Shown here piece by piece: positions 58,988-64,000 of a stretch of 64,000 nucleotides of DNA (the stretch's first letter is position 1; the number at the start of each line of letters is the position of its first letter). The notes beneath the pieces are model-generated. The model did no database searches. It had not been told where the DNA came from and saw nothing but the letters and a program-made list of their open reading frames with translations. The DNA is from Nitrosopumilus piranensis (GTDB taxonomy: Archaea > Thermoproteota > Nitrososphaeria > Nitrososphaerales > Nitrosopumilaceae). The translations under genes were made by a program, and so were the position numbers. The stretch spans positions 1,251,707 to 1,315,706 of the forward strand of contig NZ_CP010868.1 of assembly GCF_000875775.1 (NCBI RefSeq). The letters are read 5' to 3'.

Positions 58988-59881
58988 GTGCAAATAGAAG
59001 AATACATCAAAGCAGGAAAAATTGCATCTGAGGTAAGAGAGATAGTCAGGGTAAAAGATTGGATTGGAAAAACAGTTTATGAAATTTGTGAGTCGGTAGA
59101 AGATGAGATTAAAAAACGTGGTGCAAAATGTGCGTTTCCAGTTAACACAAGTATCAATGAAGTAGCAGCTCACTACACTGCAGAGCCAAATGATCCCATC
59201 ACTATCAAAGATACAGACTTGGTAAAAATTGATCTTGGTGCACAGATTAATGGGTACATTGCAGATACCGCAGTAACAGTATGTTATGATCCACAGTATG
59301 ACGGACTAGTACAAGCAGCAGAAGAAGGACTAGCAAATGCAATGTCAATGATAAAAGCAGGAGTAAAAGCAAGTGATGTTGGAAGAACCATTGAAACTAC
59401 AATAAAGCAAATGGGATACAAACCAATTGCAAATCTTAGTGGTCACTCCCTAGAACAGTACACAATACATGCAGGGAAATCTATTCCAAATATTTGGTCA
59501 ATTGGAGGATTTTCACTTTCAGAAAATTCAGCATATGCATGTGAGCCATTTGTGACAACAAGTGATGGAGGGGGGTTTGTCAGAAACGGGCAGATAAAAA
59601 ATATTTTTGCAATAAATTCTAGAAAGAAGACAAAGGATCCGGAAGCAGACAAGATGCTTGATTTTATTTGGGAGAATTTTAACATGTTACCATTTGCCTT
59701 AAGGTGGATTACAAAAGAAAGAGATGAAAAAGAAGCAAGGGATTTACTCAACATATTGATAAAGAAAAAAGCTGTCCAAGCATATCCAGTTTTAATTGAA
59801 GTCAATGAACAAAGAGTTGCTCAAGCAGAACACACATTCATTCCAACAGAAAATGGGGTCACCGTTACTACCAAGGCATAG
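58988..59881 (+). CDS. map: Methionine aminopeptidase, type II (GTG start)
   Basis: The 297-residue enzyme removes initiator methionine. I start it at GTG 58988, where AAGGAG lies about nine bases before, instead of TTG 58931 which would place the promoter region inside the gene. Metal ligands are visible: KIDLGAQINGYIADTAVTV (two Asp), SGHSLEQYTIHAGKSIPN (His), EPFVTTSDGGG (Glu) and the final VAQAEHTFI (Glu). Two-metal archaeal MetAP2 fits this order. Confidence 0.92.
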   Translation: MQIEEYIKAGKIASEVREIVRVKDWIGKTVYEICESVEDEIKKRGAKCAFPVNTSINEVAAHYTAEPNDPITIKDTDLVKIDLGAQINGYIADTAVTVCYDPQYDGLVQAAEEGLANAMSMIKAGVKASDVGRTIETTIKQMGYKPIANLSGHSLEQYTIHAGKSIPNIWSIGGFSLSENSAYACEPFVTTSDGGGFVRNGQIKNIFAINSRKKTKDPEADKMLDFIWENFNMLPFALRWITKERDEKEARDLLNILIKKKAVQAYPVLIEVNEQRVAQAEHTFIPTENGVTVTTKA

Positions 59882-59882
59882 A

Positions 59883-60062
59883 TTATTGTTCAATAGTTTC
59901 TCCAAATATTTTATCAATCACAGTATCACCATCACAAGAGTTACATTTTGATATTTTAGAGAACAATACATCTCCTTCAGCAAATTTTCTTTTCTTTTGT
60001 ATTCCACAACCTTCACATTTTTCAATAGTGTACGCAATCGTGATTTTTTCTTTTGAGAACAT
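59883..60062 (-). CDS. Zinc-ribbon microprotein (59 aa)
   Basis: Reading the minus strand gives a protein with Cys16-x2-Cys19 and Cys40-x2-Cys43, a regular two-knuckle ribbon (EKCEGCGIQKKRKF, SKCNSCDGD). The ATG overlaps the stop of the DUF1512 gene by one base (TAATG), so it is translated in the same operon. It ends one base after the convergent map stop. The function is unknown. Confidence 0.62.
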   Translation of the reverse strand: MFSKEKITIAYTIEKCEGCGIQKKRKFAEGDVLFSKISKCNSCDGDTVIDKIFGETIEQ

Positions 60063-61201
60063 TATTGAGGAACTCCCACAGTATTGCCAACACCTATGAT
60101 GGCTACAGATTGACCTTCTTTTGTATTCTCTCTAATCATTTCATAGACTTGTAAGCGAACATCATCGGCTTGGTCTGCAATTTCTTTTGTCATCAAAGTT
60201 ATTGCCTCCTTAACAGACTGTTTTACTACAATAGAAAATATTGGAATTTGTTTTTTAGTTGCAATTGCCTCAATGTGGAATTTCTCAGTTCCAATTCCTC
60301 CAATGGCTGCACCAAATCCTCGTGCAACAGATGCAGAGTCCTCACCTTCCATTTTCAATGCAGCATCAATCATAATTATTGCATCCAATTTATTTTCTGA
60401 AATTATTGATTCTAGTGCATCAGCAGGTCTTCCAACAGTAGAACCAGGACCTTCTGCTTTTAATAAAAATAATTTTCTGCTTTCAAACTCAGTTTTAGCA
60501 ACAGCAGTTTGAAACGCAACAATTTCTTTTGGGCTATGTAACATCATTTTTCCAACAACCATGGGTCCAATTCCATCACCCACAGGTTGTCCTCTTTTAA
60601 ATACAGGAATTGCTTCTTTCATTGCCTCTGCCTGCTCCATTATAAAAGGCAGAATCATCTGAAGTGGCAAAATTAAAGGATAGTTATTTTGTTTTTTAGC
60701 AGTCAAAAACATGTGATTGATAATTTTATGAATCATCTGCAAGGATGATGCAATTTCAAGCAAAGTTTGAGTTTTAGATAATTCTACATCATTTATTTCA
60801 GAAAAAAGTGATTTCACATGTTCTCGGGTATAATCTTCTCTGGATCTTACTGTATGCTGGACCTTCTCAACAATTCCATTCGGATCCATATCAACAGGCA
60901 TTATAGTAAAATAATCTAGAAATTGATCAATTTTCTTTTCAGGGTTATCTTTTGGATTCAGATGTTTATTGACATAATTAATTAATTCATTTCTTGATTC
61001 TTCCCTGAATCCACCTAGTTTTTTAATTCCTTTTTTAATTTCACCTGAAGTTACATACAATTGAATTCGTTGACCATAAAAAATGAAGATGATAATTGGC
61101 AAAATCCAGATCAGCATCATTAAGGGATTGGTATCATCTTTCATTCCAAACAGCTGATCAAAATCAAAATTTGTAAAATCCACTAAATCCCCGATCGTCA
61201 A
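60062..61201 (-). CDS. DUF1512 family membrane-anchored protein (379 aa)
   Basis: The protein has one N-terminal membrane helix (about residues 25-43, LIWILPIIIFIFYGQ) and a large soluble domain with conserved ILPFIMEQAEA, GDGIGPMVVGKMM and IGVGNTVGVPQ at the end. This is the archaeal DUF1512 family; no biochemical role is known to me. It is followed by a zinc-ribbon gene translationally coupled to it. Promoter sequence is within the 120 bases before TBP. Confidence 0.9.
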   Translation of the reverse strand: MTIGDLVDFTNFDFDQLFGMKDDTNPLMMLIWILPIIIFIFYGQRIQLYVTSGEIKKGIKKLGGFREESRNELINYVNKHLNPKDNPEKKIDQFLDYFTIMPVDMDPNGIVEKVQHTVRSREDYTREHVKSLFSEINDVELSKTQTLLEIASSLQMIHKIINHMFLTAKKQNNYPLILPLQMILPFIMEQAEAMKEAIPVFKRGQPVGDGIGPMVVGKMMLHSPKEIVAFQTAVAKTEFESRKLFLLKAEGPGSTVGRPADALESIISENKLDAIIMIDAALKMEGEDSASVARGFGAAIGGIGTEKFHIEAIATKKQIPIFSIVVKQSVKEAITLMTKEIADQADDVRLQVYEMIRENTKEGQSVAIIGVGNTVGVPQ

Positions 61202-61287
61202 ATCTCAATTAAACCATTCGTCTGCTACAAAATCAAGCCAAAAAATTGTAGAAAATGCCTCTAGATGTGAAAAAATATGGCGAGTGC

Positions 61288-61298
61288 TTTTATTATAG
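61288..61298 (+). promoter_or_regulatory. TATA box of the TBP gene
   Basis: TTTTATTATAG is centred about 28 bases before ATG 61321 and decides in favour of that start over the in-frame ATG at 61255. Confidence 0.55.
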
Positions 61299-61320
61299 TT
61301 CAAATACAAAAAAATCGAAT

Positions 61321-61881
61321 ATGCCACAAACCAAACCTATCGTAAGTGTGGAAAATGTAGTAGCTTCTGCATCTGTAGACCAAAAGATGGACTTAAATGA
61401 GATCACCAGAACATTTCCAGATGTAGAATACCATCCGGACCAATTTCCAGGATTAGTTTTTAGATTAAAGAGTCCAAAAACTGCAACATTAATTTTCACT
61501 TCAGGTAAAATGGTATGTACTGGTTCTAAATCAGAAGAGATGGCAAGAAAAGCCGTAAAGACAGTTGTTCAAAAACTTCGAAAGGGTGGAATCAAAGTAA
61601 AGAAAGATGCAGTTGTAGAAATCCAAAATATAGTTGCATCAATTAACCTCGGCGGAAAAATCCACCTAGAACAAGCTGCAAGAACATTGCCACGAAGCAT
61701 GTATGAACCAGAACAATTTCCAGGACTTATTCATAGAATGCTAGATCCTAAAACAGTCATTTTGCTATTTTCCTCAGGAAAACTGGTCTGTACAGGTGCA
61801 AAAAAAGAGCCAGATGTTTACAGGTCTGTAAATAATCTGCATGCATTACTAGAAGAAAAAGATCTAATGATTTATGACTAG
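61321..61881 (+). CDS. tbp: TATA-box-binding protein (TBP)
   Basis: The 186-residue protein is a two-repeat TBP: VSVENVVASASVDQKMDLNE and, in the second half, VEIQNIVASINLGGKIHLEQ, each with the FPGL(V/I)xR(L/M) and (F)SSGK(L/M)VCTGxK signatures. It binds promoter TATA elements. I choose ATG 61321 because of the family start and the TATA spacing; the longer ORF would contain the promoter. A perfect 24-base palindrome covers its last four codons and stop. Confidence 0.95.
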   Translation: MPQTKPIVSVENVVASASVDQKMDLNEITRTFPDVEYHPDQFPGLVFRLKSPKTATLIFTSGKMVCTGSKSEEMARKAVKTVVQKLRKGGIKVKKDAVVEIQNIVASINLGGKIHLEQAARTLPRSMYEPEQFPGLIHRMLDPKTVILLFSSGKLVCTGAKKEPDVYRSVNNLHALLEEKDLMIYD

Positions 61882-61891
61882 TCATAAATCA
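61868..61891. other. Perfect 24-base palindrome over the TBP stop codon
   Basis: The bases TGATTTATGACT and AGTCATAAATCA are exact reverse complements, centred on the CTAG with the TBP stop TAG at 61879-61881. In RNA it would fold to a ten-pair stem with a CUAG loop. A T-rich stretch follows, so termination or mRNA-end protection is possible; a protein-binding site is equally likely. Confidence 0.6.
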
Positions 61892-62052
61892 AATATATTT
61901 TCATTAATTTTCTAATTATTTAGTTATAAAAATAATCAAACTTTAATGCAAAATCTACAACATTAATCAGATAATCAAAGAAATTATGGCATCTAAATAA
62001 CAGGTAGAAAACACATTGAATAAAAGACTAGCATTCCCTTTCAAAAATTAAA

Positions 62053-62382
62053 TTATTTGATAGGGCTTCCTAAAGGAACGTCTTCTTCCACGGTCAACCA
62101 GAATGGTCTGTCATCTACATCTGCAGCTAAAAGCATTGCATTAGATTCCACTCCTGCCATCTTTTTTGGTTCCAGATTTGCAAGAACAATTACAGTTTTT
62201 CCAATAATATCATCTGGTTGAAAATATTGAGCGCCACCAATAATCACATCACGTTGATCATCATTTCCTAAATCAATTTGGCCTTTGATTATTCTTGTTT
62301 TTCCTTCAATTGGCTCTGTTGCGATAATTTTTGCAACCCTAATATCCAATTTTGCAAAATCATCATATGATACATTTGACAT
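62053..62382 (-). CDS. tRNA-binding EMAP-like protein (MetRS beta-subunit type)
   Basis: This 109-residue OB-fold protein is the stand-alone form of the MetRS C-terminal/CsaA tRNA-binding domain: FAKLDIRVAKIIATEPIEGKTR, VIIGGAQYFQPDDIIGKTV and KKMAGVESNAMLLAA. It probably helps methionyl-tRNA synthetase hold its tRNA. The synthetase itself is not in the window. A 170-base gap from TBP contains no further gene that I can support. Confidence 0.9.
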   Translation of the reverse strand: MSNVSYDDFAKLDIRVAKIIATEPIEGKTRIIKGQIDLGNDDQRDVIIGGAQYFQPDDIIGKTVIVLANLEPKKMAGVESNAMLLAADVDDRPFWLTVEEDVPLGSPIK

Positions 62383-62420
62383 GAAAAGACATTAATTTTG
62401 CCTGTTAAATGAATTTCGAA

Positions 62421-62636
62421 TTACTGTAAATCTTTTTTATCAATTCCACTAGTTTCAATCTCATATCGCAATGCAGCTGGAAGTTCCATATACTTTTTGT
62501 TAACCATTTGAATAATTTGGTCTTCAGGCACATTGACTTTTTTTAATAATTTTCCACGTTGATGCGCATATGCATTTTTCCAAAAACCAGCACCATCAAA
62601 GGTTCCTATTTTTGGCATGTATTTCGAGGGTTTCAT
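62421..62636 (-). CDS. Conserved hypothetical protein (71 aa)
   Basis: A basic protein with no membrane helix; the centre GKLLKKVNVPEDQIIQMVNKK and the LPAALRYEIETSGIDKKDL end suggest a small helical domain. It follows 38 bases upstream of the MetRS beta-like gene on the same strand and may share its transcript. I do not recognise the family. Confidence 0.65.
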   Translation of the reverse strand: MKPSKYMPKIGTFDGAGFWKNAYAHQRGKLLKKVNVPEDQIIQMVNKKYMELPAALRYEIETSGIDKKDLQ

Positions 62637-62655
62637 TTTCTTTCAAAGATTAATT

Positions 62656-62734
62656 GACTGTGACGGAAGAATGGCAAATGCCATTAGAACTGGAGTTACT
62701 GTTCTGGATTTTAGGCATGTTGCCCATCACAGTC
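62656..62734. other. Branched structured region, possible ncRNA
   Basis: GACTGTGA at 62656-62663 pairs exactly with TCACAGTC at 62727-62734. Inside are three small hairpins: AATGGCA/TGCCATT, AGAAC/GTTCT and GGCA/TGCC. The shape resembles a cloverleaf but lacks a T-loop, D-loop or anticodon arm, so it is not a tRNA. A weak 60-codon frame crosses it. It lies in a 370-base stretch with no convincing intact gene. Confidence 0.35.
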
Positions 62735-62813
62735 TATATTCTATGAAATCGGAATCTAATATATTTGATGAAGCTCAAAAGTTGCAATATAATACTTAGA
62801 ATTTACGAGTAGA

Positions 62814-62963
62814 TCAGGAATAACAAATAGTACACATGATTCTAGGATAGCGTTTTGTATTCCATAGAAGATATACACATTCATCATCTAAGAGAAATTT
62901 TGTTTTGCACTTACGACAAACATATTCACATAAGGGTTCAGGGAGTCTATCCCCACATTCATG
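62814..62963 (-). pseudogene. Start-less zinc-ribbon frame (probable gene remnant or frameshift)
   Basis: The minus-strand frame ending at TGA 62814 encodes about 49 residues with many well-placed Cys: HECGDR, EPLCEYVCRKCKTKF, DDECVY, IMCTICYS. This looks like a real small zinc ribbon. However, a stop codon directly precedes it and there is no ATG, GTG or TTG before the Cys-rich part; the nearby ATG (in MNVGIDSL) is in another frame. It is therefore a decayed or frameshifted gene, or has an unusual start. Confidence 0.4.
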
Positions 62964-63008
62964 TTACAGATTATTACATATTTAATGCAGGATGAATAAT
63001 TTTACCTC

Positions 63009-63425
63009 ATGGCAAAAATAGAAGTCAAAGTCCAAATTATTGCTCCTGTTGAAAAAGTATGGGATATTGTTTCAGATATCGATAATGAACCAAAATTTTG
63101 GAAGGGGACAAAAAAAGTAAGAAATATCTCAAAGAATGAAAATACCATCAACAGAGAAATTACAATAGCATTTCGTGATCAAAAATGTCTACAAGAGATC
63201 ACCATAGAGCCAAAGAAGAGAATTCATGCAAAATTCACCAAAGGAATAATCAATGGTGAAAAAATTGTCACTTTAATTCCAGAAGAAGGTAAGACCATTC
63301 TTCAAACTGTCTGGGACATTAAATTGACAGGAATGATGGGGATGTTTACTGGAATGATAAAAAAACACATCAAAAGCGGTACTGAGCAAGCTATGCAAAG
63401 TATCAAAGAAGAGATTGAGAGATAG
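63009..63425 (+). CDS. SRPBCC (START-like) domain protein (138 aa)
   Basis: The 138 residues make one SRPBCC fold: IEVKVQIIAPVEKVWDIVSD at the start, the central FRDQKCLQEITIEPK strands and a long C-terminal helix (HIKSGTEQAMQSIKEEIER). The fold holds hydrophobic ligands; this subgroup resembles polyketide-cyclase/CoxG-type proteins. It is three bases before the glycosyltransferase gene and likely co-transcribed. Confidence 0.88.
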   Translation: MAKIEVKVQIIAPVEKVWDIVSDIDNEPKFWKGTKKVRNISKNENTINREITIAFRDQKCLQEITIEPKKRIHAKFTKGIINGEKIVTLIPEEGKTILQTVWDIKLTGMMGMFTGMIKKHIKSGTEQAMQSIKEEIER

Positions 63426-63428
63426 TTC

Positions 63429-64000
63429 ATGGACATAGTATTTGATGTTTTTAATTATTCATTGTCTGCAATTCTAATTGGAATATGTGGAGCTTGGACA
63501 TATCTAATAAAATCAATGGTAGATTCATTTCGATTAACACCATATTTAGATAGATTCAAAAACACTGCACAAGCATCACCAAAAGTATCAATAATTCTTC
63601 CAGCAAGAAATGAAGAGGAATTTCTTGGTAGATGTTTAGATTCATTAATCAATCAAGATTATGAGAACTATGAGATTATTGTAATTGATGACTCATCAGA
63701 AGATTCCACAGCAAACATAATTTCAGAGTATGCCAAGAAAAATCTAAAAATTATTCATGTGTCGGCAAGACAAAAACCAGATGGATGGATGGGTAAGAAT
63801 TGGGCATGTATGGAAGGGTACAGAAAGGCAACTGGAGAACTTTTACTGTTTACAGACGCAGATACAACACATCAAAAAAACGTTGTATCACTTGCAGTGG
63901 CACACCTTCTTTCATTTGATTTAGATGCATTATCAACTATACCCAAAATGAGAACATTTGATTTTTGGACAAAAATTACACTTCCAATGATCTCAACATT
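63429..64000 (+). CDS. Glycosyltransferase family 2 protein (3' end beyond the window)
   Basis: The frame from ATG 63429 reaches the window end without a stop, giving at least 190 residues. A first membrane helix (LSAILIGICGAWTYLI) is followed by the GT2 domain: VSIILPARNEEEFLGRCLDSL, then IIVIDDSSEDS and LLLFTDADT, the metal-binding DxD-type site. It probably transfers a sugar to a lipid or surface polymer. The missing C-terminus should hold further membrane helices. Confidence 0.9.
   Translation, partial: MDIVFDVFNYSLSAILIGICGAWTYLIKSMVDSFRLTPYLDRFKNTAQASPKVSIILPARNEEEFLGRCLDSLINQDYENYEIIVIDDSSEDSTANIISEYAKKNLKIIHVSARQKPDGWMGKNWACMEGYRKATGELLLFTDADTTHQKNVVSLAVAHLLSFDLDALSTIPKMRTFDFWTKITLPMIST

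Noticed and set aside
62656-62734. A tRNA gene
   Set aside because: Although it closes into a cloverleaf-like shape, there is no T-loop TTCNANNC, no D-loop GG and no 7-base anticodon loop.
62617-62799. A 60-codon + strand frame
   Set aside because: It begins inside the antisense of a better-supported gene and spans the branched structure; no motif supports translation.
1-64000. Insertion sequences, prophage, integrase or attachment sites
   Set aside because: No transposase, integrase or long flanking repeats are seen, and gene content is typical chromosomal throughout.

Overview
The window reads as chromosomal DNA of an ammonia-oxidising thaumarchaeon (Nitrososphaerota), most like a marine Nitrosopumilus. 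The evidence is the gene set: TFB and TBP, deoxyhypusine synthase, archaeal ProRS, Alba, Sec61-beta, eIF1/SUI1, the archaeal families DUF2070, DUF1512, DUF99, PAC2 and Tsr3, coenzyme F420 genes, a thaumarchaeosortase-like protein, and an archaeal RNase P RNA. The DNA is AT-rich throughout. Genes are tightly packed, often with 1-20 base overlaps, and many start on TTG or GTG about 25 bases after a TATA box (leaderless). I see no insertion sequence, prophage, CRISPR array, integrase or attachment site. This looks like a core chromosomal segment rather than an island.

Layout. 1-4 kb: rhodanese, siroheme sulfite/nitrite reductase, and Thi4 with an active-site Cys. 4-8 kb: a cassette of tiny genes (two C2H2 zinc-finger microproteins), a long hairpin, a SHOCT protein, an SLC13 transporter and a Usp protein. 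8-13 kb: a malate/lactate dehydrogenase-like enzyme, then a stress-type block of three more UspA proteins, two CBS proteins and a possible ribosome-hibernation protein. 13-20 kb: thioredoxin reductase, cysteine synthase with TusA, a PHP hydrolase, CofE, a HAD phosphatase and ProRS. 20-30 kb: EgtB/EgtD (ergothioneine-type), an OppF-like ATPase without permeases, SMC, a C-N hydrolase, inositol-phosphate synthase and deoxyhypusine synthase. 30-38 kb: PAC2, LysE, an Alba protein with a 27-bp x 7 repeat, Y-family polymerase with a PIP box, an archaeosortase-like protein, and DsbA with a Cys-containing membrane partner. 38-46 kb: dehydrogenases, DUF99, geranylgeranyl reductase, RNase P RNA and a membrane protein with a CxC-rich tail. 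45-52 kb: CofD/CofC, TFB, a CPBP protease, SUI1, UPF0148, Sec61-beta, DUF2070 and an Mrr-like nuclease. 52-64 kb: a large solute-binding protein, Tsr3, a 1096-residue secreted protein, tRNA-Pro, methionine aminopeptidase, DUF1512, TBP, a MetRS-beta-like protein, SRPBCC and a glycosyltransferase cut by the window end.

Together these genes cover sulfur and thiol metabolism (sulfite reductase, rhodanese, TusA, cysteine synthase, Thi4, TrxB, DsbA, EgtBD), F420 and lipid synthesis, basal transcription and translation, and the cell surface. The least explained material is small: about ten zinc-binding microproteins, several one- or two-helix membrane microproteins, structured intergenic DNA at 4814-4876 and 62656-62734, a perfect palindrome over the TBP stop codon, the repeat-expanded Alba tail, and the CxC-rich membrane protein. 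I did not find a multi-gene system that I can call new with confidence; these are the leads I would follow.
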